A DNA stretch of 64,000 bases, from positions 37,005 to 101,004 of the forward strand of contig QFZU02000101.1 in NCBI GenBank assembly GCA_003260025.2. Direction: 5' to 3'. The stretch is from Microbispora triticiradicis. GTDB lineage: Bacteria > Actinomycetota > Actinomycetes > Streptosporangiales > Streptosporangiaceae. Made by a program: the position numbers and the translations under genes. The notes beneath the pieces were generated by a model that did no database searches, was not told the origin of the DNA, and saw only the letters and a list, made by a program, of their open reading frames with translations. This document shows positions 9,005 to 19,200 of the stretch, piece by piece (position 1 is the first letter of the stretch; every line of letters starts with the position of its first letter).

Positions 9005-10086
9005 GGATCGCGATCGTCGGCCCGACGTATCCGTACAAGGGCGGCGGGGCGCAGCACACCACCGAACTGGCCCATCGGCTGCGGGCGGCCGGGCACGACG
9101 TCGTCATCGAGTCGTGGCGGGCGCAGTACCCGTCCTTCCTGTATCCCGGGCAGCAGACGATCGACAGCCCGGAGGGCGAGCCGTACCCCGGCACCCGCCG
9201 TGACCTCGACTGGCGCAGGCCGGACGGCTGGGTCGCCTGCGGGCGGCGGCTGCGCGGGGCCGACCTCGTCGTGCTCGCCGTGCTCAGCCCGGTGCAGGTG
9301 CCCGCCTACCTGGGGATCCTGTACGGCCTGCGCCGCCGGGCCCGGGTCGTCGCACTGTGTCACAACGTGCTGCCGCACGAGAGCAAGCCGTACGACCGGC
9401 CGCTGGTGAAGGCGCTGCTGCGCCGGGTGGACGGCGTGCTCGCGCATTCGGAGCAGCAGGCGGACCTCGCCCGCGGGCTCACCGCGGCGCCGGTGCGGGT
9501 GGCCGCGCTCGCGCCGCACCTGCCCGCGCGCGGCGCGCGGAACGGGGAGGGCCGCGAGCCGTACGGAAGGCTGCTCTTCTTCGGCATCGTCCGGCCCTAC
9601 AAGGGGCTCGACCTGCTGCTGGAGGCGCTCGCGCAGGTGCCGGACGTACGGCTGACCGTGGCGGGCGAGTTCTGGGGCGGTCTGGAGGAGACCCGCGCCC
9701 TGATCGGCCGCCTCGGCCTGGCCGGACGGGTCGACCTGCGGCCGGGATACGTGGCGGCCGACGACGTGCCGGGGCTGTTCGCCGAGGCGGACGCGCTGGT
9801 GCTGCCCTACCGTTCGGCGACGGCCAGCCAGAACGTCTGGCTCGGGCACGAGCACGGAGTGCCGGTGATCGCGACCCGGGTCGGGGCGCTGCCGGACAAC
9901 GTGCGCGACGGCGTGGACGGCCTGCTGGTGGAGCCGGGCTCGGCCGGGGCGCTGGCCGAGGCGATCAAGAGGTTCTACGAGCCCGGGACCCCGGAACGGC
10001 TGAGGGCGGGCGTCGCGCCCGTCGATCCCGAGCCGCACTGGGCCGTGTACCTGGACACCCTGCTCGCCGCCGCGCCGCCGGCCTGA
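9001..10086 (+). CDS. GT4 family glycosyltransferase
   Basis: This 361-residue protein has a GT-B fold. The N-terminal half opens with RIAIVGPTYPYKGGGAQHT, the glycine-rich start of GT4 enzymes. The C-terminal half has the LLFFGIVRPYKGLDLLLEA motif and a short EHGVPVIATRVGALPDNV donor-site motif. It lacks membrane segments and should work at the inner face of the membrane with a nucleotide sugar. The TTG start shares four bases with the stop of the GT2 gene. Family placement is firm; sugar specificity is unknown. Confidence 0.92.
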   Translation: MRIAIVGPTYPYKGGGAQHTTELAHRLRAAGHDVVIESWRAQYPSFLYPGQQTIDSPEGEPYPGTRRDLDWRRPDGWVACGRRLRGADLVVLAVLSPVQVPAYLGILYGLRRRARVVALCHNVLPHESKPYDRPLVKALLRRVDGVLAHSEQQADLARGLTAAPVRVAALAPHLPARGARNGEGREPYGRLLFFGIVRPYKGLDLLLEALAQVPDVRLTVAGEFWGGLEETRALIGRLGLAGRVDLRPGYVAADDVPGLFAEADALVLPYRSATASQNVWLGHEHGVPVIATRVGALPDNVRDGVDGLLVEPGSAGALAEAIKRFYEPGTPERLRAGVAPVDPEPHWAVYLDTLLAAAPPA

Positions 10087-10210
10087 GCGCCAGGGGACTC
10101 GTCGCGACTGAGCCAGGAGGCGGCTCGGGGCCGGGCCGCGAAGCCTGCTCAGCGGGGGCGCTCAGCGGGCGAGCCGCTGGGGGCCGAGCCGTTCAGCGGG
10201 ACCGCGTGGC

Positions 10211-11161
10211 TCATTGAGTGCGGGCGGAGAGGTCGCCCGGCGCTTCGGCGCGGATCCCGCGGGCGAGGAGGAAGCCGAGGCCGGCCCAGGTGACGTCGGC
10301 GAGGGTGAACATCACCCGGGACACCACGGCGACCACCAGGGCGCTGGGCGTGTCGAGCAGCGGGGCGAGCGCCACGACCATCGCGCCCTCCCGCACGCCG
10401 ATCCCGGCCGGGACCACGACCGTGAGGATGCCGGTGGACCAGGCCAGCGCGTACGCCCCGGCCGCGATCGCGTAGAGGGACACGCCGCCGGGCCGCAGGC
10501 CGCCCACCAGCGCCCACAGGTGCACGCCGTACACGAGCCAGCCCGCCATCGTCCACGCGGCGGCCCTGGTCATGTCCGCACCGCTCGGCACCCGGTCGAG
10601 CGGGTCCCGGCGGGCGACGCGGAGGGCGAGGTTGAGGCCCCAGGCCAGGACGCGCGGGTGGAGGCCGACGAGGATGAGCGGGACCAGCGCGAGCAGCCAC
10701 CACGCCTCCTTCGCGATCTGCCCCGAAAGCGTGGCCGCGGTGAGGGCGAGCGCGCAGCCCAGCGAGGTCACCAGCCCGAGGGCGGTGGCGCCGAACGTCC
10801 GCCGGGGCGGCGCCCCGTGGTCGCGGGCGAGTTCCATCATCGCGGCGAACGCCCAGACCGCGCCGGGGATGTACTTGCCGAGCTGGCCGACGAACAGCAC
10901 CCGCGCGGCCACGCGCAGCGGCAGCGGGGAGCCGAGCCCGGCGAGGATGTCGCGCCAGGCGACCAGCATGAACGCTAGCCCGGCGAGCACGGCCAGGAAC
11001 GAGGCCCCGAGCGACCACCACGACAGCCGCTCCAGGGCGGCCCAGGTCTCCGTCCCGTTCCGGGCCAGGCCGTACGCCAGGAAGGCGAGGGCGGCCAGGG
11101 CGAGCAGTACGCGCGGCAGCGGGCCGGAGCGCAGGCGGTTCGGCAGGCGCGGCACGGGCAC
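10211..11161 (-). CDS. UPF0104 / lysylphosphatidylglycerol synthase TM-domain protein
   Basis: The protein has 316 residues and about eight predicted membrane helices. It carries the family hallmark FVGQLGKYIPGAVWAFAAMMELARDHGAP (residues about 90-118) and a C-terminal VVPAGIGVREGAMVVALAPLL motif. The family includes the flippase-like membrane half of MprF and stand-alone proteins found beside glycosyltransferases; a lipid or lipid-glycan translocation role is inferred. It lies on the strand opposite its neighbours. A paralogue with the same two signatures lies at 12154-13080, so the pair probably arose by duplication around the methyltransferase gene. No aminoacyl transferase domain is attached. 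Confidence 0.88.
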   Translation of the reverse strand: MPVPRLPNRLRSGPLPRVLLALAALAFLAYGLARNGTETWAALERLSWWSLGASFLAVLAGLAFMLVAWRDILAGLGSPLPLRVAARVLFVGQLGKYIPGAVWAFAAMMELARDHGAPPRRTFGATALGLVTSLGCALALTAATLSGQIAKEAWWLLALVPLILVGLHPRVLAWGLNLALRVARRDPLDRVPSGADMTRAAAWTMAGWLVYGVHLWALVGGLRPGGVSLYAIAAGAYALAWSTGILTVVVPAGIGVREGAMVVALAPLLDTPSALVVAVVSRVMFTLADVTWAGLGFLLARGIRAEAPGDLSARTQ

Positions 11162-11302
11162 AGGGTACGGCCTGACGCTACCCGCGGGTAGGTCCGCCGC
11201 GCGGGTTGTCCACAGCGTGGGTTGATCGGCGACGGGGGCGGGGCGGGCACGGGTACTGTTGGGCAGCGTGGACGACCGTCAGGACGCGAGGGTGATCGAC
11301 CG

Positions 11303-12157
11303 GTGAGCGGGAAACGCGCGGCCCAGCTGGAGTACTCCGAGTTCCAGGCCGCGATGCTCGACGAGGAGAAGCGCCGCCGCAAGGCCGCGAAGATCATCGC
11401 GGTGCTCGCGCACTTCCTCGGCAGGGACGCCGGCAAGCCCGAGGAGGCGTTGTCCGGGCTGACCGTCGGCGACGTGGGGTGCTCGGCCGGGTTCATCGCC
11501 GACGAACTGGCCGCCGCGGGCGCGCGCCGCACGCTCGGGCTCGACATCGACGTCCCCGGGCTGCGCAGGGCGGCCGACCGCTTCGGATCCCGGGTCGGGT
11601 TCGTCTGCGCGGACGGCTCCCGGCTGCCGCTGCCGGACGGGTCGGTCGACGTGCTGGTCTTCAACCACATCTACGAGCACGTCGTGGACCCCGACGCCGT
11701 GATCGCCGACATGCACCGGGTGCTGTCCGACGACGGCGTGCTCTACCTCGGTCTGGGCAACCGGCTCGGCGTGATGGAGCCGCACTACAAGCTGCCCTTC
11801 CTGTCGTACCTGCCGCCCGCCGCGGCCGACCGGTACGTGCGGGCGTCCGGCCGGGCCGATCACTACTACGAGCGCTTCCGCACCCGCCCGGGGTTGCGGC
11901 GGATGCTCGCGGACTTCCACGTGTGGGACTACACGTTCCCGGTGCTGGCCGCGCCCGAGCGGTTCGCGGGGGGCGAGCTGTTCCCCGGCGCCGTGGGCCG
12001 CGCCGCCAAGGCCACGCTGGAGCGCACCCCGCGCCCGGCGCTGCGGGCACTGCTGCCGGTCGTCCCCACCTATCTGTGGGTGGCCACCAAGACGCCCCGC
12101 CGTCCGCTCGGCGCGGCGCTTCCGCAGCCGCCGGAGCCGGTGCGCACGTCGCGATGA
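11303..12157 (+). CDS. Class I SAM-dependent methyltransferase
   Basis: The protein is about 284 residues. Motif I reads VGDVGCSAGFIADELA, followed by an acidic GLDID that would bind the SAM ribose, then VLVFNHIYEHVVDPDAVIADMHRVL, typical of the Methyltransf_11 family. A long C-terminal part holds aromatic residues (PFLSYLPPA, DHYYERFR) probably involved in substrate binding. The GTG at 11303 is chosen because the preceding 27 codons are atypical and the sequence becomes family-like here. The stop overlaps the ATG of the following UPF0104 gene. Its place in the glycan block suggests methylation of a sugar or lipid carrier, but the substrate is unknown. Confidence 0.88.
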   Translation: MSGKRAAQLEYSEFQAAMLDEEKRRRKAAKIIAVLAHFLGRDAGKPEEALSGLTVGDVGCSAGFIADELAAAGARRTLGLDIDVPGLRRAADRFGSRVGFVCADGSRLPLPDGSVDVLVFNHIYEHVVDPDAVIADMHRVLSDDGVLYLGLGNRLGVMEPHYKLPFLSYLPPAAADRYVRASGRADHYYERFRTRPGLRRMLADFHVWDYTFPVLAAPERFAGGELFPGAVGRAAKATLERTPRPALRALLPVVPTYLWVATKTPRRPLGAALPQPPEPVRTSR

Positions 12158-13080
12158 ACCGCCGCAAGCTCGTACGCACGCTGTTCCTGCTGGTCGCCCT
12201 CGGCTTCGGGATCTGGGCCGTCGCGGGCCAGTGGAGCGCCGTGGCGGACGGCTTCGCCCGGCTGCACTGGGCGGCGCTCACCGGCTCCCTGGCGGCGGTG
12301 CTCGGCGCGCTGCTCGCGGGAATGCTGATGTGGCGGGCGCTGCTCGCCGACCTCGGCTCGCCGCTCGCGTTCACCGACGCGGCGAAGATCTTCTTCGTGG
12401 GCCAGCTCGGCAAGTACATCCCCGGGTCGGTGTGGCCGATGCTCGCGCAGATGGAGATGGGCCGCGACCACGGCGTGCCCCGCTCGCGGAGCGCGGCCGC
12501 CTTCTTCCTCACCTACCCGGTCTACCTGGGCACCGGCCTGCTGGTGTCCGCCGTCACGCTGCCGGTGCTCGCCGGGCAGTCGGTCGCCCGGTATGCCTGG
12601 CTCCTGCTGCTCGTGCCCGTGCTCGCCGCCGCCCTGCATCCCGCCGTGGTCAACCGGGTCATCGCCTTCGGGCTGCGCAAACTGCGCAGGGAGCCGCTCG
12701 AACGGCCGCTCTCGCGCCGCGGCCTGCTCGTCGCCTCGGGCTGGGCCCTGGCCGGCTGGGCCGCGTACGGCGCGCATCTGGCGCTGATCGTGCGGGGTCT
12801 CGGCGCGGAGGGGACGCCGGCCCTGGTCCTGAGCGTCGGCGCGTTCGCGCTCGCCTGGTGCCTGGGGTTCGTCTTCATCGTGGCGCCGGCCGGGGCGGGT
12901 GTGCGCGAGGCCGCGATGGTCGCGGCGCTCGCGCCCGTGCTCGACCGGCCCGCGGCCATCGCCGCCGCGCTGTGCTCCCGGCTGCTCGTGTCCCTCGGCG
13001 ACCTGGTGTGCGCCGGGGCCGCCGGACTCGCCGCCCGCCGATCCACCCGTACGCGGGAGGAACCCGTCATCCGAGCCTGA
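12154..13080 (+). CDS. UPF0104 membrane protein, second copy
   Basis: The protein has 308 residues, about eight membrane helices and the signatures FFVGQLGKYIPGSVWPMLAQ and VAPAGAGVREAAMVAALAPVL, closely matching the protein at 10211-11161. It starts at ATG 12154 inside the stop of the methyltransferase gene (ATGA overlap). The coupling suggests that methylation and the membrane step belong to one pathway. The likely role, by family, is transbilayer movement of a lipid or lipid-linked glycan. Confidence 0.88.
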   Translation: MNRRKLVRTLFLLVALGFGIWAVAGQWSAVADGFARLHWAALTGSLAAVLGALLAGMLMWRALLADLGSPLAFTDAAKIFFVGQLGKYIPGSVWPMLAQMEMGRDHGVPRSRSAAAFFLTYPVYLGTGLLVSAVTLPVLAGQSVARYAWLLLLVPVLAAALHPAVVNRVIAFGLRKLRREPLERPLSRRGLLVASGWALAGWAAYGAHLALIVRGLGAEGTPALVLSVGAFALAWCLGFVFIVAPAGAGVREAAMVAALAPVLDRPAAIAAALCSRLLVSLGDLVCAGAAGLAARRSTRTREEPVIRA

Positions 13081-13305
13081 TTCCGTGGATTGGGTGCGGA
13101 TTTGCGCATCCTTGAGGACAACCCCCATGTGATATCACTCACGTTTCGGGGGAGGCCGGAAATAGAGTGACAAGGGAGGGATGCTGGGCAGGCGTCCGTG
13201 CGTGGCGTGGGCCCGAGGGTCCCTGCCGGACACCTGCCGGAACAGCGGGACCGCGAGGACGGGGGGAGCTCCGCCGGAGCGGGCCCAGTGAGGGGAGCGA
13301 TTCAC

Positions 13306-14433
13306 TTGACACCCCGAGTGCTCGTCGACGCCGCCGCCGTCCCCGCCGATCGCGGCGCCCTCATCAGGTATGTCGACGGTCTGGTCGCGGCCCTGCACGA
13401 GGCGGGCGCCGATCTCGCGCTGGTCTGCCAGCGCGCGGACGCCGAGCGGTACGCGGCGCTGGCGCCCGCGGCGCGGATCCTCTCCGGACCACCCGCGATC
13501 ACCAACCGGGACAAGCGGCTGGCCTGGGAGCAGACGGGGCTGCCCGTCCTCGCTCGGCAGGCCGGGGCCCAGGTGATCCACGCCCCCTACTACTCCATCC
13601 CGCTGGGCTCCGGCCTGCCCACGGTGGTCACCGTCCACGACGCCACCTCGTTCACCGACCCCGACCTGCACGACCCCGTCAGGGCCTCGTTCTTCCGGTC
13701 GGCCACCCGTACGGCCGTCCGCCACGCCAACCGGGTGATCGTGCCGTCGAAGGCCACCCGGGACGAGTTGGTCCGGGTGCTCGCCGCCGACCCCACCCGG
13801 ATCGACGTCGCCTACCACGGGGTCGACTCGGCGCTGTTCCACCCGCCGGCGCCCGAGGACGTGCGCCGGGTGGCGGGCCGCATCGGCCTGCACGGCCGGC
13901 CGTACGTCGCCTATCTGGGCGCGCTGGAGCCGCGTAAGAACGTGCCGAACCTGGTGACCGGCTTCGGCCGTGCGGTCGCGCACCTGTCCGACCCGCCCGC
14001 GCTGGTGCTGGCGGGCGGTCCGGCCTGGGACGAGGAGGTCGACGCCGCGGTGGCCGCGCTGCCGCCCCGGGTGAAGGTCGTGCGCCCCGGCTACCTGCCC
14101 TTCGCGGACCTGCCGGGCTTCCTCGGTGGGGCGCTCGCGGTCGCCTCGCCGTCGCGGTGCGAGGGGTTCGGGCTGCCGGTGCTGGAGGCGATGGCCTGTG
14201 GTGCGCCCGTGCTGACCACCCACCGGGCCTCGCTGCCGGAGGTGGGCGGCGACGCCGTGGTCTACACCGAGCCCGACGCCGACAGCATCGCGCGGGCGCT
14301 GCGGGCACTGCTGGAGTCGCCGGAACGGCGTGCGTCCCTGGCCGCGGCCGGGGTCACCCGTTCGCGCGAGTTCACCTGGAAGCATTCCGCCGAGGCCCAC
14401 CTCGCCGCCTACCAACGCGCCGTCGAGGGTTAG
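13306..14433 (+). CDS. GT4 family glycosyltransferase (mannosyltransferase-like)
   Basis: The protein is about 375 residues and begins TPRVLVDAAAVPADRGALIRYVDGL. It has the GT4 elements IHAPYYSIPLGSGLPTVVTVHD, YLGALEPRKNVPNLV (donor phosphate loop) and SPSRCEGFGLPVLEAMACGAPV (the EX7E-type motif). This pattern is common in GDP-mannose-using GT4 enzymes, and GDP-mannose could be made by the manC and manB genes in this window. The TTG at 13306 has AGGGGAG eight bases upstream; an in-frame GTG at 13288 is the alternative. It is the last glycan gene before the RHS locus, which converges on it. Confidence 0.9.
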   Translation: MTPRVLVDAAAVPADRGALIRYVDGLVAALHEAGADLALVCQRADAERYAALAPAARILSGPPAITNRDKRLAWEQTGLPVLARQAGAQVIHAPYYSIPLGSGLPTVVTVHDATSFTDPDLHDPVRASFFRSATRTAVRHANRVIVPSKATRDELVRVLAADPTRIDVAYHGVDSALFHPPAPEDVRRVAGRIGLHGRPYVAYLGALEPRKNVPNLVTGFGRAVAHLSDPPALVLAGGPAWDEEVDAAVAALPPRVKVVRPGYLPFADLPGFLGGALAVASPSRCEGFGLPVLEAMACGAPVLTTHRASLPEVGGDAVVYTEPDADSIARALRALLESPERRASLAAAGVTRSREFTWKHSAEAHLAAYQRAVEG

Positions 14434-14493
14434 CAGGCACAACGGATGCCCAGCCAGGCGAATCCGCTCCGGCCTTCTGGGGAGCGGCCAGTG

Positions 14494-15222
14494 CTATGCG
14501 GGGAAGGCTCTGAGCTCCCCTGAACCTCTCTCTACCAGCAGGAGCGGAGGCGCGGCGTCCCCGGATGGTGCTTCAACAGTGAGTTTCACATCGCTTGCCA
14601 GTGACTCGCTCAGCCAGCGCATGAACTCCACAAGTTGTTCCAGGGCGAATGCCGACGCTATCTGGCCGGCCTGGAAACTGAACTCGACCTCGTTCACAGA
14701 GTAGAAGTGACACCAGATCCAAGCATCCCCCACGGTTATCCGCAGATCGTAGGTGTCGGCCTCCGGCGAAGCTCCGGCGAAGATCGTCGCCGCTGATACG
14801 AGGCTGATGCTCCGTTGCCCATGGAAGAGCCGGCAGACCCAGCGGGACTCGCGCAGTGCAGCGAGCAGGCGTCCCCAGGTCTCAAGGTCGGCATCGACCA
14901 CGTATATGTCTCGTACGGAGCCCAGCTCATCTCTGAACAGAGAGAGGAGCCCAACATTCAGGCTGTCCTCGCGTACGAGCTCATCAAGGCGGGCAATCCA
15001 ATGCTGCATGTCAAGGTCGTCGGCGAGTGTTGCGAGCTTATGGTGGTAGCTCGTCGATATCGGCAACGAATCCTCGTATATCCACGAGCACAACGTGTCG
15101 AACGCGAGACCCACCTCTCCGGCCGCGACCGATTCCCGGATGTCTCCGCGCACCATGACGGAGTTCACAGGAGAGGCATCCAGGAGTTCCAAAATCGCAG
15201 ACCGGATGCTCCGGATGTCCAT
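14494..15222 (-). CDS. Putative immunity protein: MafI-like domain fused to a second domain
   Basis: The protein has 242 residues from an ATG at 15222 that is preceded by GGAGGAG. Residues about 1-85 (DIRSIRSAILELLDASP, GEVGLAFDTLCSWIYE, then LPISTSYHHKLATLAD) look like the MafI family of immunity proteins. Residues about 95-235 form a separate alpha/beta region. It contains VYVV-like DIYVVDADLETWGRLL, then CHFYSVNEVEFSFQAG and LEQLVEFMRWLSE, which resembles small actinobacterial proteins found near toxin loci. It is the last gene of the minus-strand run that starts with the LamG and RHS genes. Immunity is inferred from domain likeness and position; the partner toxin is unproven. Confidence 0.7.
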   Translation of the reverse strand: MDIRSIRSAILELLDASPVNSVMVRGDIRESVAAGEVGLAFDTLCSWIYEDSLPISTSYHHKLATLADDLDMQHWIARLDELVREDSLNVGLLSLFRDELGSVRDIYVVDADLETWGRLLAALRESRWVCRLFHGQRSISLVSAATIFAGASPEADTYDLRITVGDAWIWCHFYSVNEVEFSFQAGQIASAFALEQLVEFMRWLSESLASDVKLTVEAPSGDAAPPLLLVERGSGELRAFPA

Positions 15223-15377
15223 GGTCTCCTCCGGCCGTACCCGGCAAGGACGACCCAGGCCGAGTCGTCCGCACAGATCGTCACACCGGGTGCTGTCTGC
15301 CCAGCGGTCATGGGCTTCCAATCGCCTCTCACGTCATCTGATCCTGCTCAGCTGAGCATCTCCAGCACGCGAAGCAA

Positions 15378-15683
15378 TCAGCCGTGAAGCGAGAATCCGT
15401 CATGGCGCGGATCATAACAAGCCCTGCCCCTGCGGCCATCCAGGATCGCTCGCCATTGGTGTTCGATATCCGCATCCGGCACCAGCGGATAAAATTTCTC
15501 ATCGAACATCGAAACCATCTCGCGAGACTCGATCATGGATAGCCCGATCGCTTCACTGAGAACCCTCATCAGGTTGAAGGGAGTCAGCTTGAAGGATTCG
15601 TCCAGTGCGAGAAAGCTGAGCAAATCAACGAAACGGCATCCTTCATGAATACGCTGACGAACGTCAGCTGCGACACCTTCCAC
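15378..15683 (-). CDS. Small hypothetical protein in the RHS locus
   Basis: The protein is about 101 residues, from a GTG at 15683 with AGGGGG upstream. An earlier in-frame start at 15779 would add an Arg/Pro-rich leader that looks non-coding. It is acidic and probably helical: FVDLLSFLALDESFKLTPFN, then MRVLSEAIGLSMIESREMVSM, ending in DPRHDGFSLHG. GC content is lower than in flanking genes, in keeping with other small genes of toxin cassettes. I do not recognise the family. Its size and position between the RHS gene and the MafI-like gene make an immunity or accessory role possible. Confidence 0.6.
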   Translation of the reverse strand: MEGVAADVRQRIHEGCRFVDLLSFLALDESFKLTPFNLMRVLSEAIGLSMIESREMVSMFDEKFYPLVPDADIEHQWRAILDGRRGRACYDPRHDGFSLHG

Positions 15684-15850
15684 CCAACCCCCTACCTTAC
15701 GAAGCGGACCAGGACGTTCGTGTAGGCGCCTGGGTCGCCCGGGCCTGTTCCGCATACGGCCTTGAGAAGGCGAGACCACGCGTCTCCTCCCAGATGTGCT
15801 TGCTGGCGTTCGGATTCACCCAGACCTCGGTTCCGGATGACGTCGTGAGA

Positions 15851-16261
15851 TCAGGGTAGGCGGAGCACTGCCTCGATGAACTCGGCAGGGGGGAGATAGG
15901 AGTGCTTGTCGATGTAGTGCACGATGAGCGTCGGAGCTGAGTACACAACGCCGTCCTTTGCGGCAACGTGGATTTCTCCGGTCCCCAACCAGGCATGTCC
16001 ACTCCGGCTTCCCGGCACGGGGATCCTGATCGGTGATTCCTCCTCACAGAACTCGCAGTAGTGGAGTCCTCGCATGACATTCTGCGGGGTCGCGGCGAGG
16101 CGGCTGAGGAGGGCAAGGACCGCGGGAGCGCATCGCCCCGTCTCAAACTCCCGGCCCCTGCCCAGCCATCCGACGTTCTGTATCCTCACGCCGTTGTGAG
16201 GTGCGGGCAGATTCGCGTCCTTCCAGTAGGTGTACGGCGAGAGATCCTCGTACGTCGCCAC
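15851..16261 (-). CDS. Hypothetical protein with CEFC motif, directly after the RHS gene
   Basis: The protein has 136 residues and begins ATYEDLSPYTYWKDA. It contains NVGWLGRGREFETG, GLHYCEFCEE and GEIHVAAKDGVVYSAPTLIVHYID, and ends in PPAEFIEAVLRLP. I recall this pattern from a family of small actinobacterial proteins (I believe DUF7919) often found near RHS or immunity genes, but I cannot verify the accession. The GTG start follows the RHS stop with no intervening base, and its GGAGG ribosome site lies inside the last RHS codons. Its synthesis is therefore coupled to that of RHS. An immunity or accessory function is inferred from position only. Confidence 0.75.
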   Translation of the reverse strand: MATYEDLSPYTYWKDANLPAPHNGVRIQNVGWLGRGREFETGRCAPAVLALLSRLAATPQNVMRGLHYCEFCEEESPIRIPVPGSRSGHAWLGTGEIHVAAKDGVVYSAPTLIVHYIDKHSYLPPAEFIEAVLRLP

Positions 16262-19200
16262 TTATCTGACCTCCTGACATGCCGCCCAGTGGCAGGTCCC
16301 CATGCGGGGTTTCAGTAGTTCGCTGAGATGAGTCGCGCTGTCCACCGTGTGGGACTGCTCACGGATGGTGAGCCCCACCGGGGGTTTGAGCGTGTAGTCG
16401 GGCGCTGCTTCTCCAGGCCCGTACACACGGACCGGGTTGCGGCCCGTCCCGCTTTCGATGCCGAGTCCCACGATGTCTGGGATTTTTCCGCCGTGGGGTG
16501 CGTAGACGTGCAGGCTGGTCCCCTCGGGCACCACCGTCTCCCCCGCGCCGAGTCTATATTCGCCATGTCCCGCGAAGACTTTCTGCCCATCGGGCCGGCC
16601 GCCCTTGAGCACCGTGGCCGCGTAGTCGTGCCCGGCGCGGCCCCGGCCGGCGACGTTCCCGGCGGCTCCGGCGATCTTCGGCGCCAAGGCGCCGATCGCC
16701 CTGCCGATGCCGGCTCCGGCGAGGCCTTCCAGTGATCCGATGGCGGCGGATCTCAGGGCGTCGCCGACGCTGTGGATGTTGTCCTGCATCGCGTCGGAGA
16801 CCAGATGGGCGGCGGCTCCGGCGAGCATGGCGCAGCCGACGGTGCCGGCTCCCGCCGTGACCGCCTCGCAGGCCAGGCCGACGCCGACGGCGACGATGGT
16901 GGAGACGATGACGGTCTTGTGTTCGGCGACCCACTGCCCGGCCGTGCTGACGGCCTTGCGGATGTGGCAGCCGAAGTTCCACGTGCCGCAGGTGGGCTTG
17001 GGCGCGTGGTAGACCGGGGTCGCCGAGTAGTGGCCGACGGGCCTGTAGCTGGGGTGCGAGCGTATCGGGCGGTGGGCCTTGGCCGCCGCGACGTCCTGCT
17101 GCCAGCCCCGGTAGCCGCCGTTGCGGCCGTTGGCGTAGTCCTCCGGGATGAGGCCGCCGGGGTCGCTGGAGGTGACCGGCGAGTTGTTCGCGTACGCGTA
17201 GCCGTTCATCTGCTGCGGGTCGGTGAGGTCGATCAGCGGGTCGACCGACAGGAACCGCCCGGCCGCCGCGTCGTACTCGCGGGCGCCGAGGTGGGTGAGC
17301 CCGGTGGAGGCGTCGATCGTCCCTCCGACGAAGCCCTTCTCGCCGGGCCAGGCGGTGGGGGCGGTCCCCCGGGCCTGACCGAACGGGTCGAAGCGGCGCA
17401 GCGTGACCGTCTGCGTCGACGCGTCGACCGCGGCGGTTGCGGTGCCCTGCGGGTCGGGGGCCAACCAGGACAGGCCGGCCTTGGTCCGCACCGCGACCTG
17501 CGCCCCGCCGTGGCTGTAGTAGCGGGTGTAGGAGGTGGCCTGGGAGGCGGCGTCCAGGCGGACCTCCTGCCCGGGCAGATAGAGAGTGGTGCCGGTGGGG
17601 TCGCGGCGGATCAGCCGGTTGCCGTCGGCGTCGTACAGATAGGAGGTGGTCTTGCCCGCCTCGGTCACCTTGGCGAGGTGGCCTTCGGTGTCCCATTCGA
17701 GGGTCTGCTGCACGGCCCCGGCGGTGCGGCCGGTGGTGTTGCCGGCCGCGTCGTAGCCGTAACTGTCGCTCTGCCCGTCGTTCGGGCCGCCGGCCGTCGC
17801 GACCGTGCGCAGCGTGTGCGGCTGCGGCTGCCCGGCGGCGGGGAAGGTGGAGGTGCGGGTGACGTCCCCGCTCCCGCTGTGCCGCACCTCCCGCGTACGG
17901 TTGCCGGTCGCGTCGTAGCCGAACGACGACCAGTACGGCGCGGGCCCGCCCAGGACGGACGTGGACGGGGCGGCGGCGCAGTCCTCGGCGCCCTGTGCCC
18001 AGGCCTCGGTCAGCCGACGCAGGTGGTCGTAGGTGAAGCACTGGACGTCGGGGGTCTGCCCGGACGGCTTGTCGGCGATCGAGGTGATGTTGCCGGCCGC
18101 GTCGTAGCCGTAGTTGAGGTCGCTGATCCCGACGGGGGCGGTCTCGCGTTGGGTGAGGACGCGGTTGAGGCGGTTGGTGCCGTCGTCGAAGTAGAAGTAC
18201 CGCATCACCCGCTTGCCGGTGCTGCTCGTACGCAGCGTCTGCCACAGCGGCTGGGACAGCTTGGAATATTTGGTATCGGTGACGTAGCTGGTCAGGCCGC
18301 TCGTGGTGACCGGGTTGCCGAGCTCGTCGTAGCCGTACAGCATGACCTCGCGCAGCATGCCGCCGGCTGCGGGGATCGCCGACCCCGACAGGGTGCCGTC
18401 GACGTTGTACGACGCGCCGTACTGGTAGCTGCCGGCCAGCTTGCCCTCCGCGGCCGGGACGACCACGGTGGTGGAGGTGGCGCGGTAGGCGGCGTCGTAG
18501 CTGTCGACCTTGGTCGTGTACGCCTGGCCGCCCGCGTAGCGGGTCGAGGCCACCGGCAGCCCCTTGACCGAGGTCCCGCTCGCCAGCGTGTCGTACGTCC
18601 AGTCGGCGAGCTTCGTGCCGGTGGGCGACCCGTCGTACCTGCCGGTCGGGCGGCCCAGCACGTCGTAGGTGTAGGCGAGGGTCCTGCCCCGCGCGTCGGT
18701 GCTGGAGGTGAGCTGGTCGAGGTCGTCGTACGCGAAGGTGGTGCGGCCCTTGTCGGGGTCGTCGGCGCGGACCCGCCGGCCGCGCGGGTCGTAGCCGTAC
18801 GACCACTGGTTGCCCGCGGGGTCGGTCACCTTCGCGAGCTGCCCGCCCGGGGTGTAGGCGTAGCGGGTGGCGTCGTAGGCCCCGGTGGGGGTGGCGCCCT
18901 TGTACTGCCGCAACTCGGTCGTCCGGCCGCGCGCGTCGGTGTAGGTGGTGGTCGCCGTGCCCCCGGCGGGCGGGGTGAGGTCGACGTGGTCGCCGCCGTA
19001 CGCGGTGGTGGTCCGCCACTTCTCCACGTTGTGGACCAGGAAGATGGAAGCGGTCGGCCGTCCCGCGCCGTCGTACTGCGTCCGCGTCTGGCCGGGGATG
19101 TCGGCGTCGTTGCCCACCTCCCACAAGGTGGTGGCGGGGGCCTGGTCGTTGAAGTAGGGCTGGTTGGCCTTCACCGCCTGGCCGCGGCTGTCGTAGTAGG

